Of a stretch of 44,409 nucleotides of DNA, positions 7,389 to 17,053 are shown piece after piece; positions within the stretch are counted from its first letter, which is position 1, and each line of letters starts with the position of its first letter. Both the position numbers and the translations under genes were made by a program. Under the pieces are notes generated by a model, which ran no database searches, was not told the DNA's origin, and was given only the letters and a program-made list of their open reading frames with translations. This DNA comes from CAZKRL01 sp964555295 (GTDB lineage Bacteria; Bacteroidota; Bacteroidia; Flavobacteriales_D; Sanyastnellaceae): contig CAZKRL010000024.1 of NCBI GenBank assembly GCA_964555295.1, positions 1 to 44,409 of the forward strand, given 5' to 3'.

Positions 7389-9515
7389 ATGAAGGCAGTA
7401 TTGTTACGTTTGTTTTTGATATTCATCTTCACTGCACCTGTTGTGGCTCAAGCCAAGATGAAGAAACTGGATTTCATCAACAAGTTCTCTGAGGCCAATT
7501 TGTTGATGGACGAAAGATTTTGGAACCAGAGTATCAACTTATGGAAGTTGCTACTGGAGGAATATCCCAATCACCCCAACATCAATTACAAGTTGGGCCT
7601 TTGCTATCTGGAAACGGCCAATTCCAAAACAGAGGCGCTTCAATATCTGGAAATCGCATGTCAGAAGAGATTGATTCGCAACTATGATCCACAAGACCCC
7701 ACCGAAAAGCGTGCACCCGTTGAGGCGTTGTATCATCTCGGTCGCGCGCAGGCACTGTCATTGCAGATTGACGCCGCACTTGCGTCATTCGAAAAAGTGA
7801 AAAAAACTTTTGCCCCAAAGCATAAGTTCCATTCAGATGCCACCCACGAGATTGAAATGTGCAACACGGCAAAAGAGATGATTGCCGCTCCTAAAAATTT
7901 CATCATTACCAACGTTGGTATGGAGATCAATACACTCGGTAATGAATATAGCCCCGTGCTTACACTCGACGAAACCACTATGTTTTTTACGAGCCGTCGA
8001 CTCAGAAACGATACTTCCAACAGTAAGCTCGTAGACTTCTCTACCGGCGAATACCGCGAAGACGTGTATGTGAGTTTCAAGACGGCCAGTGGCATTTGGT
8101 CGCCACCCGAGATGCTCAATCTAAGCACCGATAACAATGACGCAACCATTGGTGTTTCGGCCGACGGACAAACACTGTTCATTTATCGCGATGAGTTCGG
8201 CGACGGTATGATTTATCAAAGCGTACTGCGAGGTGAGATCTGGCAGGAGCCCGCGCTCTTAGGTAGTGACATCAATACATCCGCATGGGAAACGCACGCA
8301 ACCATGTCGGCCGACGGCAATTTTCTCTATTTCGTGAGTGACCGCATCGGAGGTGAAGGCGGCAGAGATATTTATCGCTGTGTGAAACTGCCCAACGGTG
8401 AGTGGTCCAAGGCATTGAATCTCGGCAATATGATCAACACGAAGTATGATGAAGAAGCTCCCTTTCTCACAGCCGATGGTAAGACCATGTATTTTTCTTC
8501 AAAAGGCCACCGCACGATGGGCGGCTTCGATATTTTCGTAACGAAACTCGGCGCAGATGGTGTATGGAGCATGCCCGAGAATCTCGGATTCCCTCTGAAT
8601 ACCGTAGAAGATGATTTGTTCTTCGTGCCTATGGCCGATGGTCGTCGGGGTTATCTCTCATCAGCCCGCCCTGGCGGTTATGGCTTGAGTGATATCTACC
8701 TGGCAGACTTGCGTGAAAAGGGTGCCGAGAGTCAGACCGCAGTTCTTCGGGGTTATATCATCGGTGAAGAAGGAACTGAATTGCCTGATGATTTGCGCGT
8801 GATTGTAACCAACAACAAGACAGGTGAAGTCAACGAATTCCGTCCCCGCAAAAGAGATGGTGCCTTCCTTGCAGTGCTCAATCCATGCACCTCTTACAAA
8901 CTTGAATATTTCAAGGGCTCAATGCTGGTAAAGGATGACGCATTGAATATTCCATGTGAGAGCAATTTTCAGGAAATTGAACGTGAGGTGTATTTGCTTT
9001 CTCCCGGTGCCGCAAAACCCAAGGAGGTTGTGGTTGAGGAGACACCCGAACTCGTTGCACCTGCATCCAGTGTAGAAATCAAGACCTTTGAATTCGACTC
9101 TAAAGATCCGGTCAACCGCCAGTACATCGCTGATCAGGGCTTCGCTCAATACTCGCGCTATTTCGTCTATGGCCTCAGCGAGTTCGGTTTGTCTGAACCC
9201 GACTTTTCGCAATTCGTGAAAGACGCGCAAAAGATTATTGGTTCAGGAAAGAAACCGGTAATTACTATCGAGGCGTCAGCTTCTAAGGTTCCATCTGCGA
9301 AATACACCAATCAGCAACTTGTTGATAATCGTTATGCAAAGGCCATGAAGCTAATGGTAGATGGTTTGGCAAAGGCAGGTTACAAAGAGGGTGATAATTA
9401 CACTTTTGGTGAGCCGTCAAAGAAGGTTCAGGGCAAGGAATTCGAGAATGACGCCAAACAGAATCGATTGCTGTACGAGCAATTTCAGTATGTGAAAATC
9501 AAAGTGAAGGGCTAG
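7389..9515 (+). CDS. PorE-like envelope protein: TPR, PD40 beta-propeller, CarboxypepD-like domain
   Basis: The ATG at 7389 gives a signal peptide (MKAVLLRLFLIFIFTAPVVA, cleavage after AQA); the in-frame ATG at 7338 would add 17 residues in front. No lipobox Cys is present. The mature 708-residue protein has TPR-like helices (about 30-145), at least five PD40 blades (SADGQTLFIY, SADGNFLYFVSD, TADGKTMYFSSKG, MADGRRGYLSSA and an N-terminal one), then a carboxypeptidase-regulatory-like fold from about residue 430. The C-terminal ~150 residues sit where an OmpA domain sits in PorE of T9SS, and only faintly resemble one (VITIEASA ... NRYAKAM). Probable periplasmic scaffold binding peptidoglycan or T9SS parts, by analogy. 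The exonuclease gene starts 6 nt later. Confidence 0.75.
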   Translation: MKAVLLRLFLIFIFTAPVVAQAKMKKLDFINKFSEANLLMDERFWNQSINLWKLLLEEYPNHPNINYKLGLCYLETANSKTEALQYLEIACQKRLIRNYDPQDPTEKRAPVEALYHLGRAQALSLQIDAALASFEKVKKTFAPKHKFHSDATHEIEMCNTAKEMIAAPKNFIITNVGMEINTLGNEYSPVLTLDETTMFFTSRRLRNDTSNSKLVDFSTGEYREDVYVSFKTASGIWSPPEMLNLSTDNNDATIGVSADGQTLFIYRDEFGDGMIYQSVLRGEIWQEPALLGSDINTSAWETHATMSADGNFLYFVSDRIGGEGGRDIYRCVKLPNGEWSKALNLGNMINTKYDEEAPFLTADGKTMYFSSKGHRTMGGFDIFVTKLGADGVWSMPENLGFPLNTVEDDLFFVPMADGRRGYLSSARPGGYGLSDIYLADLREKGAESQTAVLRGYIIGEEGTELPDDLRVIVTNNKTGEVNEFRPRKRDGAFLAVLNPCTSYKLEYFKGSMLVKDDALNIPCESNFQEIEREVYLLSPGAAKPKEVVVEETPELVAPASSVEIKTFEFDSKDPVNRQYIADQGFAQYSRYFVYGLSEFGLSEPDFSQFVKDAQKIIGSGKKPVITIEASASKVPSAKYTNQQLVDNRYAKAMKLMVDGLAKAGYKEGDNYTFGEPSKKVQGKEFENDAKQNRLLYEQFQYVKIKVKG

Positions 9516-9521
9516 GCTGGA

Positions 9522-10358
9522 ATGAATTTAAAACTAAAGCGTCCGCTGGTCATCTTTGATCTTGAGACCACAGGGACCGACGTTGGGAAGGATCGAATTC
9601 TTGAGATTGCCTTGCTGAAAATTATGCCCGATGGCCAGCGTATTTCCTGGCCGCCACAAACGGGCAATGAGCATCGTTTTATCATCAATCCCGGCATTCC
9701 CATTCCGCCGGCTACGTCGATGATACATGGTATATATGATGCCGATGTAAAGGATGCCCCCACGTTTGCCGAGGTTGCACCTAAGCTTTTCAAATTCATT
9801 TTCGATTGTGATTTGGGGGGGTTTAATTCCAATCGTTTCGACATCCCCTTGCTGGCAGAAGAATTTCTGAGAGCCGGAATTGATTTTTCAATTGACGACA
9901 GAAAGTTGGTAGATGTGCAAGAGCTTTTTCATTTCATGGAGCAGCGCACATTGAAAGCTGCTTACAAGTTTTACTGCAATAAAAGTCTCGATAATGCCCA
10001 CGAAGCATTGCCGGATGTGTTGGCCACCTTTGATGTATTAGATGCGATGATTGAACGTTACAAAGATGTTCAGGTAGCGGATCCGAAGGGAGTTTTGTAC
10101 CATCCGGTGCAACCCGATGTGGAAACGTTACATGCGCTCGGCGCGCGCAAGCGCAGGGCAGATTTGGCAGGTCACTTGGTGTACAATGATGATGAGCAAC
10201 CGATGTTCAATTTTGGAAAATACAAGCACCAGATATTGTCAGAAGTTTTCAAAAAAGATCCCGGTTATTACGGCTGGTTGATGCAAGCTGATTTTCCGAT
10301 GTATACGAAAAAGGTGGTGAGTCAATGGCGCGAGCGTTTTCGCAACGAGTCTGCCTAA
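9522..10358 (+). CDS. DEDDh 3'-5' exonuclease (DnaQ/ExoX-like)
   Basis: A DnaQ-superfamily exonuclease of 278 residues. The catalytic set is visible: Asp13 and Glu15 in FDLETTG, Asp107 in NSNRFDIPLL, and His160/Asp165 in HEALPD, which marks the DEDDh subtype. The C-terminal ~60 residues (FNFGKYKHQIL ... YYGWLM) resemble the short C-terminal domain found in ExoX-type exonucleases. It is probably a DNA repair or proofreading exonuclease and not the dedicated polymerase III epsilon subunit, since it lacks polymerase-binding features I could recognise. It lies 6 nt after the PorE-like gene and is likely translated from the same message, although no functional link is evident. Confidence 0.9.
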   Translation: MNLKLKRPLVIFDLETTGTDVGKDRILEIALLKIMPDGQRISWPPQTGNEHRFIINPGIPIPPATSMIHGIYDADVKDAPTFAEVAPKLFKFIFDCDLGGFNSNRFDIPLLAEEFLRAGIDFSIDDRKLVDVQELFHFMEQRTLKAAYKFYCNKSLDNAHEALPDVLATFDVLDAMIERYKDVQVADPKGVLYHPVQPDVETLHALGARKRRADLAGHLVYNDDEQPMFNFGKYKHQILSEVFKKDPGYYGWLMQADFPMYTKKVVSQWRERFRNESA

Positions 10359-10527
10359 TACAAGGACTTGTGATGTTGGTTTTTCGATATGTATTCTGAA
10401 GTTGAAATTTTAGTCCTCAATACTTCGCTATTTTTCTGGAAATGTTATTTATTGATGAGGTGTATTGATTGCTTATGGATGTTTTAAGGTAGCACAACCA
10501 CGGTCGCAAAAGGTTCTATCTAAATTT

Positions 10528-10926
10528 TCACTTAGGGGAATTTCTTCGGGTAAGAAATCCCTCCAGCGACCATCTTCCAGGACCTTGCCACACTAATATT
10601 AAGAATAGGAAAAAATAGCAAAGTGAACTTTCTCTATCTTCTAATGGATCTCCCGCGTGTACGAGCAATGCAGCTACCAACATGGTAATGCAAACGGTTG
10701 CCGACCATAGGCGTGTCCACCAGCCCAGGATGATGCATACTGGCGCAAAGCATTCTGTTATAATGGCAATGCCAAGTGTATTGGCGTTACCCAATCCTGC
10801 GAAATCGTAAAATTTGATTTCACCACCCGCCATGAGCTTGTTCCATTTGTTAAGTCCATGAGGCATCATCAACAGTGAAATCGAAATGCGATAAATAAAT
10901 AATATGAGGTGAGTTGCAGACGACAT
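10528..10926 (-). CDS. DoxX family membrane protein
   Basis: 132 residues with four predicted membrane helices (about 7-25, 47-68, 74-92 and 103-118). The N-terminal RISISLLMMPHGLNKW and the FYDFAGLG segment match the DoxX family of small integral membrane proteins, whose members have been linked to quinone or sulfur redox work and oxidative stress. The exact role here is not known. It is the last gene of the minus-strand run that starts near 16961, 34 nt after the VOC gene. The 169-nt gap to the convergent exonuclease gene (10359-10527) holds nothing I can identify. Confidence 0.8.
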   Translation of the reverse strand: MSSATHLILFIYRISISLLMMPHGLNKWNKLMAGGEIKFYDFAGLGNANTLGIAIITECFAPVCIILGWWTRLWSATVCITMLVAALLVHAGDPLEDRESSLCYFFLFLILVWQGPGRWSLEGFLTRRNSPK

Positions 10927-10960
10927 TCAATAAGGGTATAGCGGGATCAACGGCTCATTA

Positions 10961-12028
10961 TCATACATCTTGGATTCGTGAAAAGCGCAATGCTTTAAGC
11001 ATAAAATCAGGCAGAGGTTTCATCGGATCACGTTTCTCAACGTTGAGGTAAATACCCCACTTTTCCATGATGGGCACTTTATACACTTCAATCAATTCAA
11101 GCAATGTGCGATCCTTGTCATGGATATAGGTGCAGTGAACTTTGGTAGTGCCCATATTCAAGGCACTGCGGCTATCGCAAGTAAATGGATACCCTGCACG
11201 GGCCAAGTCCTCACCCAGCAAGGTCATCCCCTTCACATCAAAACCTACATGCGCAAAGCCAATATCACCCCAAATCCTATCTTGGAAAATGAACCTGCCT
11301 TCATTCTTTATATCCTGCACCAACTCAATGTATGTTGTGCCCATTACCTTGGCAAAACCACCGCCGGGGCGGTTGCCTTGAGTGAGCTTCACCCGTCGAT
11401 ATTCTTTGTTGCCTTGGGGTAGCTCGCTCCAGTCATTGAATATTGTAGTTTGATCGGAAACGATTTTGTCATACCCCAACAATCCAGAATACAATGCTAA
11501 CGCATCCGTCATATTGGAAACTCCGATCGTACATCCGGCAACACCTCCACTGAAATGCTTGCCCGCCGTGTACCATTCATTCGATTCAACAAATTGCCAG
11601 AGGTTGTTATCGGGATCCGTTATATAGAAAGTCTTGCCACCATGGGGCGCTTCATAGATCTTCGTGATGGTGGGTGCGCCAAGTGATTTGCACTGATGAT
11701 GCGCGGCCAAAATGTCGGCACATTTGATTTGAGTAATAACGATGCCTAAATCTCCCGGGCCTATTTCAAAGTCCACTGATTTCGGCGTAAAGCTGGTGGG
11801 TTGAATAACTTCAATAGCACAACCGCCTTGTAAGTTTATCACCATGCTCGCCCGTTTGGTGATGGTAGAATTACGGGTGTAAACATCCATCAACGGAGCA
11901 GGTTGCACACTGTCGAAGAAGGGAATGTTCAGACCAAAGAATTTTCGATAAAAGGGTAATGAGCGATCCATATCACTCACCGCAACACCGATATGCTGAA
12001 GGCCATTGATGCGCTTATATTTTGCCAT
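10961..12028 (-). CDS. Two-domain VOC (glyoxalase/dioxygenase fold) protein
   Basis: 355 residues with two vicinal-oxygen-chelate modules. The first (about 8-128) starts GLQHIGVAVSDMDRSLPFYR and ends with the D-P-D-N-N-L-W-Q-F strand. The second (about 150-320) has TYIELVQ, FAHVGFDVKG and LLELIEVY. Candidate metal ligands are His12, the His of FAHVGF and the Glu of the final strand; the first strand of the second module (GCTIGVSN) lacks the usual His, so the metal site may be incomplete or shared. The family includes glyoxalases and extradiol dioxygenases, and the substrate cannot be told. Its ATG overlaps the end of the acyltransferase gene by 14 nt, indicating translational coupling. Confidence 0.85.
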   Translation of the reverse strand: MAKYKRINGLQHIGVAVSDMDRSLPFYRKFFGLNIPFFDSVQPAPLMDVYTRNSTITKRASMVINLQGGCAIEVIQPTSFTPKSVDFEIGPGDLGIVITQIKCADILAAHHQCKSLGAPTITKIYEAPHGGKTFYITDPDNNLWQFVESNEWYTAGKHFSGGVAGCTIGVSNMTDALALYSGLLGYDKIVSDQTTIFNDWSELPQGNKEYRRVKLTQGNRPGGGFAKVMGTTYIELVQDIKNEGRFIFQDRIWGDIGFAHVGFDVKGMTLLGEDLARAGYPFTCDSRSALNMGTTKVHCTYIHDKDRTLLELIEVYKVPIMEKWGIYLNVEKRDPMKPLPDFMLKALRFSRIQDV

Positions 12029-13313
12029 AGTGAGATCGAATATATTCTATGAATTGACTGCGAAGATGGGCGTATGATTTTCCCTCTGCTGTATTTGAAG
12101 ATGAAATCTTTTTCATCGTAATCCATTGTCTGAAATCTCTTGCTCCGTGTATCCAGTGTCGCGCAATGGCGCCTGACAGAAGCAATACACTGAAGGTTGA
12201 TGCGGCCGCAATCATGCCATAACACGTGCCCATGATTCCCATCAATACGGCAACGTAGAGCGGGGTAAGAAAAATCCACAGGGTTGCTCTTATTGAATTG
12301 CGAAACAAAAGATCCTGAATGAACCGCGAAACCAGAACTTCAGCGGTAAAGTATATCGGCGAGAACGTCACAAGCGCCGGCAACACGAAGGGCAGCAAGA
12401 TGAAAAGCAAAAGTCGCCTCAACGTATTGGAACGCTCAGGAACGAAATCGTGTTGAAGTTCTAACTTTTGGTGTTGCTCGAATAGTGGAGTTACTACTTC
12501 TTTGAGAAACCCCGTGTGATCAGGGTTATCAGAGAGTTCATTAGCAACAGTGGTGAAAAATTCTTGACGATCCGCGAGCGTTTTTTTCTCGCCTGTAAAC
12601 TCTATCAAACCTCTGAAAGCTGTGAAGGCCTCACGATATTCATCTGATGATAGATGTGTTACCAGCGGCAACAAGAGCTGACGAAGTTTTTCGGTGAGTT
12701 CATATTGGCCTTTGGGTGTGGGCAGCGATGTGATATCGCACAATTGTTGAAGCGCAATAGGTTCGCCTATACGTATCATTACCGATCCTCCAAATTCGTA
12801 GAAGGAAGTGTAGTCAAGGCCCACAGGCAAAAGGATAATGTTCTCAATTCCTTCCTCCACAGCTCCTGCCAGTAACCTCGCAGCCCCTTTTTTAAAGGGC
12901 CATAACTTGTACAAACCTCGGTGAGTGCCTTCCGGAAACAAGCTGATGATACAATTCTTACGCAGTCGCTCCCGGCAAATTTTGAATATGACAGCGTTCT
13001 TTCCCGATAGATCGTCGAGTTTGTCACGATCGCGATAAACGGGCAGCATATTGAGTCCGCGCAGTAGTTTGTTGCCTAAAGGACTCTTAAACATATCGGC
13101 ACGCGTGAGCCAGTGACATTGTTTTTCCAGCGCACCGCAAATCAACACAGCATCCATCAGCGCGTTTTGATGGTTGCTGATAAGCACAACTGGCGCGTTC
13201 TTCGGGATATTCTGCGAGCCTTCGATAGCGAAATCACGATGAAACATCCTCAGGCCCAGAGCTACCTGCGGTCGAAACAGCGCGTAACTATAAGAACGGG
13301 TCTGGACTTTCAA
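12015..13313 (-). CDS. PlsC-family glycerolipid acyltransferase with C-terminal membrane segments
   Basis: 432 residues. The acyltransferase motif is NHQNALMD (His48, Asp54), with five residues between His and Asp instead of the four of classical PlsC; I recall this NHQNAxxDA form from a Bacteroidota subfamily. The second motif FPEGTHRG is near residue 124. After the catalytic domain (about 20-250) there is a helical region and, from about 300 to 395, two or three hydrophobic segments. It is expected to acylate glycerol 3-phosphate or lysophosphatidate or a related acceptor at the inner membrane. It begins 12 nt after gmd and overlaps the VOC gene. Which acyl acceptor it uses is undetermined. 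Confidence 0.85.
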   Translation of the reverse strand: MKVQTRSYSYALFRPQVALGLRMFHRDFAIEGSQNIPKNAPVVLISNHQNALMDAVLICGALEKQCHWLTRADMFKSPLGNKLLRGLNMLPVYRDRDKLDDLSGKNAVIFKICRERLRKNCIISLFPEGTHRGLYKLWPFKKGAARLLAGAVEEGIENIILLPVGLDYTSFYEFGGSVMIRIGEPIALQQLCDITSLPTPKGQYELTEKLRQLLLPLVTHLSSDEYREAFTAFRGLIEFTGEKKTLADRQEFFTTVANELSDNPDHTGFLKEVVTPLFEQHQKLELQHDFVPERSNTLRRLLLFILLPFVLPALVTFSPIYFTAEVLVSRFIQDLLFRNSIRATLWIFLTPLYVAVLMGIMGTCYGMIAAASTFSVLLLSGAIARHWIHGARDFRQWITMKKISSSNTAEGKSYAHLRSQFIEYIRSHYGKI

Positions 13314-13325
13314 CCGCGTACTATC

Positions 13326-14414
13326 TTATTCATGATATCTCATCACCTTGTGGCCCCCTTCAAGCAAGTAACGATCGCGCTTGAAAAGCGCAAGGTCGGC
13401 CTGAACCATATCTGTTACCAATTCTTCAAGACTGTGTTTGTGCTTCCACCCCAGTTTTTGATGTGCTTTGGTGGGGTCACCTATGAGCAAGTCAACTTCA
13501 GTAGGTCGGAAATATCTTGGATCTACCTCGATGATACTGTTTCCGTTTGCCGCGTTGATGCCCTTTTCGTTTACGCCTTCCCCTTCCCAAGTAAGCTTTA
13601 TACCCAGCTGTCCGAAGGCCAATTCACAAAACCTTTTTACACTATGTGTTTCACCTGTTGCAAGAACAAAGTCATCGGCCTCAACTTGTTGCATCATCAG
13701 CCACATTCCCTCTACATAGTCTTTGGCGTGGCCCCAATCGCGCTGAGCGTCGAGATTGCCGAGATAAAGTTTCTCTTGTAAGCCAAGTGAAATCTTCGCT
13801 GCGGCACGCGTGATTTTCCGTGTAACAAATGTTTCACCACGCAGCGGTGATTCATGATTGAAGAGGATGCCATTGCAGGCAAACATTCCGTATGCTTCTC
13901 GATAGTTTTTGGTAATCCAGAATGCGTATAGTTTGGCCGCAGCATACGGACTCCTTGGATAGAACGGGGTGGTTTCGGATTGAGGCACCTCCATCACTTT
14001 TCCGTAGAGTTCACTGGTAGAGGCCTGATAGAATTTCGTTGTTTTCTCGAGCTTCAAAATGCGCATCGCCTCAAGGATTCTTAACGTGCCAATACCATCG
14101 GCATTCGCCGTGTATTCAGGAGTTTCAAAAGAAACATGCACGTGACTTTGAGCAGCAAGGTTGTAAATCTCGTCGGGTTGAATTTGAGAAATCAGGCGGA
14201 TAAGCGCCGTACTATCCGTTAGGTCGCCGTAATGCAGAAATAGGTTTACTCCCCGCTCGTGCTGATCTTGGTATAGGTGATCAATTCTATCCGTGTTAAA
14301 CAATGAACTGCGACGTTTGATGCCGTGTACCTCATAACCTTTTGCGAGCAGAAGCTCCGCGAGGTAGGCGCCGTCTTGACCGGTTATTCCGGTAATCAAA
14401 GCTTTCTTCTTCAT
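13326..14414 (-). CDS. gmd: GDP-mannose 4,6-dehydratase
   Basis: Converts GDP-mannose to GDP-4-keto-6-deoxymannose, the first step to GDP-fucose, GDP-rhamnose or GDP-perosamine. It is an extended short-chain dehydrogenase of 362 residues: Rossmann motif ITGITGQDGAYLAE (about 9-20), RRSSLFNTDRIDHLY typical of GMDs, and catalytic Thr133, Glu135, Tyr157 and Lys161 (YAAAK). GILFNHESPLRGETFVTRKI is also diagnostic. The next enzyme of the path (such as fcl) is not in the window, so the final sugar is unknown. Together with manC at 4779-5867 it points to a deoxyhexose in the LPS or capsule. The 150-nt gap to the ABC transporter gene upstream shows no clear element. Confidence 0.96.
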   Translation of the reverse strand: MKKKALITGITGQDGAYLAELLLAKGYEVHGIKRRSSLFNTDRIDHLYQDQHERGVNLFLHYGDLTDSTALIRLISQIQPDEIYNLAAQSHVHVSFETPEYTANADGIGTLRILEAMRILKLEKTTKFYQASTSELYGKVMEVPQSETTPFYPRSPYAAAKLYAFWITKNYREAYGMFACNGILFNHESPLRGETFVTRKITRAAAKISLGLQEKLYLGNLDAQRDWGHAKDYVEGMWLMMQQVEADDFVLATGETHSVKRFCELAFGQLGIKLTWEGEGVNEKGINAANGNSIIEVDPRYFRPTEVDLLIGDPTKAHQKLGWKHKHSLEELVTDMVQADLALFKRDRYLLEGGHKVMRYHE

Positions 14415-14564
14415 AATATCTCATGCAAACTTAATGATTCTGAGGGAAGGAATGCGGTTGGTTTTTCGCTGTATTCATTCGTTCTCACCACGCGTCAGTC
14501 TATTGATTTTATTCGATTGAAATTATTTTCTCAAATCCTCTCATCAGAAATATAGGTGCCAATG

Positions 14565-16385
14565 CTACATCGCCAGATTTTGCATGGATGTCAACTTCGA
14601 GTAATACCCGTTTCTCGTCAGGAGATCGTCGTGTTTCCCTTGCTCAACGACCTGTCCGTTGTCCAACACAACGATCAGATCTGCGTTACGCACTGTAGAA
14701 AGTCGATGGGCGATGACTACCGTGGTGCGATTCTTCATCAATTCTTGAAGTGCCAATTGCACCCAACTTTCACTCTCTGAATCAAGAGCACTGGTGGCCT
14801 CGTCAAGTATGAGCAAGGCAGGATCACGAAGAATGGCGCGGGCAATGGCAATCCGCTGGCGTTGACCTCCTGAAAGTTGAATACCTCTTTCACCTACCAT
14901 CGTATTCATGCCTTCAGGAAATGACTGAATGAATTGCATGGCATGCGCACGCGTTGCGGCAGCGTCCACTTCATCATCACTCGCCGAGGGTTTGCCATAG
15001 CGAATATTTTCTCTGATACTTCCTCCGAAAAGAATAACCTCTTGCGGCACATATGCAATCGAAGAACGAATTTCCGCAATGCTGTATGTGCCGACCGGCT
15101 CACCATCGAAGAGAATTTGACCTTCATTGATGTCGTAGAATCGCTGTATCAATGCAGCAATGGTAGATTTACCCGCGCCTGATGAACCAACAATGGCCAC
15201 TTGCGAACCTTTGACTACATCAAAACTGACATTTTTCAGCACCGTTATATCCACCCTTGAAGGGTATTGAAAGCTCACATTCCTGAAGCTTACACTGCCC
15301 GATGGTTTGCGTTTTATTTTCTCGTCTTTCGGCTCAGGAGTTTCTTTCATGATCAGCATCACAGACTCAATCACGCCGAGGCTTCTTTGCACCGAACCCA
15401 TCTGCGCGGCCAGGCCGCCGATGGATCCCGCAACCAAACCCGTGATGAAAACAAATTTTCCTAATACCTCCGGAGCCAACTCGCCCGTGGATTGCAGATG
15501 CGCTCCCACACCCATTACGAGTCCCAACGCACCAAAAAGAAAGATGATGATGAAGGTGCCGAACATTCCTCGCCAAATGGCCGACTTCATGGCAACATCC
15601 CGTATCGAAGAAATTCCCTTGAAGTAACGATGAAGTTCATAAGTCTCGTTCGTGAAGCTTTTCACATTCACGATGCCGGTAAGGGCTTCGTTTACCATAA
15701 TACTGCTGTCTGAAACTTTGTCTTGCGTTTTCTTTCCGAGTTTCTTGATGAATCGACCGAATAGCACCATGACAAGGATGATAACCGGCATGGTGATGAG
15801 CATTACCATCGTGAGTTTTGACGAATATGAAACAAGCCAACCCACGCCTACCACGATGATAACCGACTGCCGAATAAGTTCGGCCAGTGTGATAGTAAGC
15901 GTCTCCTGAACTACGGTAATATCGCTCGATAATCTGCTCGAGAGATCACCGATGCGGCGCTCATGAAAAAAAGACATGGGCATGCGAATGATGTGATGGT
16001 AGGCATCCATCCTCAGTTGCATCATCGCATTTTCTGTTACATAGGAAAACAAATACACCCGAAAGAATGACAACACACCTTGCACAATCAATAACACTGC
16101 AAGCATGAAGAGCACCTGTCCTGTCGTACCCCAATCTTTCCAGAAACCTTCAGAGGTAGGTATGATCTGTGTCCAACTGTCGGCCTGGATTCCAGGCAAC
16201 CCAGCACTCACCAGCTGACCGAGCAATGAGGTGATAAGAATTACGAGCAATCCGGAAATTACTATGAGCAGCAGACCTGTTGTAAACGGCAACCAATAGG
16301 GTTTGAGATACCGGAAAACCCCTAACGCAGTTTTGAATCCTTCTTTACTGATTTTTCGTTTTTCAGCTGCCCTTGCTTCACTCAT
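14565..16385 (-). CDS. MsbA-like ABC exporter (fused permease and ATPase)
   Basis: 606 residues: a type IV ABC exporter half-transporter working as a homodimer. The membrane domain (about 30-335) has six helices, the cytoplasmic domain starts near 360. Walker A GSSGAGKST is near 398-406, the signature LSGGQRQRIAIARA near 502, Walker B LLILDEATSALD near 525 and the switch IAHRLS follows. The family includes MsbA lipid A flippases and drug exporters, and substrate cannot be assigned from sequence alone. The neighbouring acyltransferase and GDP-mannose dehydratase make lipid A or a glycolipid a reasonable inference. It lies 27 nt downstream of the small secreted protein gene. Confidence 0.93.
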   Translation of the reverse strand: MSEARAAEKRKISKEGFKTALGVFRYLKPYWLPFTTGLLLIVISGLLVILITSLLGQLVSAGLPGIQADSWTQIIPTSEGFWKDWGTTGQVLFMLAVLLIVQGVLSFFRVYLFSYVTENAMMQLRMDAYHHIIRMPMSFFHERRIGDLSSRLSSDITVVQETLTITLAELIRQSVIIVVGVGWLVSYSSKLTMVMLITMPVIILVMVLFGRFIKKLGKKTQDKVSDSSIMVNEALTGIVNVKSFTNETYELHRYFKGISSIRDVAMKSAIWRGMFGTFIIIFLFGALGLVMGVGAHLQSTGELAPEVLGKFVFITGLVAGSIGGLAAQMGSVQRSLGVIESVMLIMKETPEPKDEKIKRKPSGSVSFRNVSFQYPSRVDITVLKNVSFDVVKGSQVAIVGSSGAGKSTIAALIQRFYDINEGQILFDGEPVGTYSIAEIRSSIAYVPQEVILFGGSIRENIRYGKPSASDDEVDAAATRAHAMQFIQSFPEGMNTMVGERGIQLSGGQRQRIAIARAILRDPALLILDEATSALDSESESWVQLALQELMKNRTTVVIAHRLSTVRNADLIVVLDNGQVVEQGKHDDLLTRNGYYSKLTSMQNLAM

Positions 16386-16412
16386 GCCGACAAATATCGA
16401 CGCAAAACCAGC

Positions 16413-16961
16413 TTACGATTTATTTGAGACCTTTTCTTTCGATTTGATTTTGCGAAGTTTCTTGGCGAGTTTTTCAAGCTCCATTTTCTTTCGGTTATGA
16501 TAGGCCAAATCGTTCGTCAGTTCATCGGTTTCAGGATTATATCTGAAAAGCTGCCAGTATTCGGTCAGCATCGAAAATTCAACACCTTCAACCTCTCTGA
16601 AAAGCTCAACGTCTAAAGTTAGTTTTCTGGGTTTTCTCTCCTTCGAAAGTTGTGTGGCATCCACCTGAATTTTTTTATTGATGTAGGCCGATCCGCCGAA
16701 GTGCAGTGTGTAGGTTTTACTGATAGGTAAATAGAAGGTGTAATGACCCTCTTCATCAGCGAAAAATGTCACGAATAGGTCATCATCCTGGTAGATTACA
16801 ACTTGCGTGTAGGGCGCTGCCTCACTGGTTTTATTAGGGAAATCACAGCGAGTAATCATCCCCTCTATCAAAAAATGATCGCCACCAATTTTTGTGTTTT
16901 CCTGAGCAATGCAATTGAGAAATGGTGCAAGTGTCAGAAAGAAAAAGGCCCACTGCTTCAT
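16413..16961 (-). CDS. Secreted protein with carboxypeptidase-regulatory-like domain
   Basis: 182 residues from the ATG at 16961, chosen because it opens a signal peptide (MKQWAFFFLTLAPFLNCIAQ); an upstream start at 16997 would bury it. After residue 25 a beta-rich segment (LIEGMITRCDF ... YTQVVIYQDDD ... DEEGHYTFYLP ... YTLHFGG) follows the CarboxypepD_reg-like pattern common in Bacteroidota envelope proteins. The C-terminal ~35 residues are strongly basic and helical (KKMELEKLAKKLRKIKSKEK). Predicted periplasmic or outer-membrane-associated. First gene of the minus-strand run leading into the ABC exporter. Function unknown. Confidence 0.7.
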   Translation of the reverse strand: MKQWAFFFLTLAPFLNCIAQENTKIGGDHFLIEGMITRCDFPNKTSEAAPYTQVVIYQDDDLFVTFFADEEGHYTFYLPISKTYTLHFGGSAYINKKIQVDATQLSKERKPRKLTLDVELFREVEGVEFSMLTEYWQLFRYNPETDELTNDLAYHNRKKMELEKLAKKLRKIKSKEKVSNKS

Positions 16962-17053
16962 GGTTGAAATTTCGCGCAATAGATTCTCTTTACACACGCC
17001 TGAGGATTGTGCTTTTCAACAACTAATGGTTAGCGATGTATGCAGCGAAGAAC

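Noticed and set aside
13113..13781. 222-codon plus-strand open frame
   Set aside because: Lies across the acyltransferase and gmd genes on the other strand, both with firm family matches.
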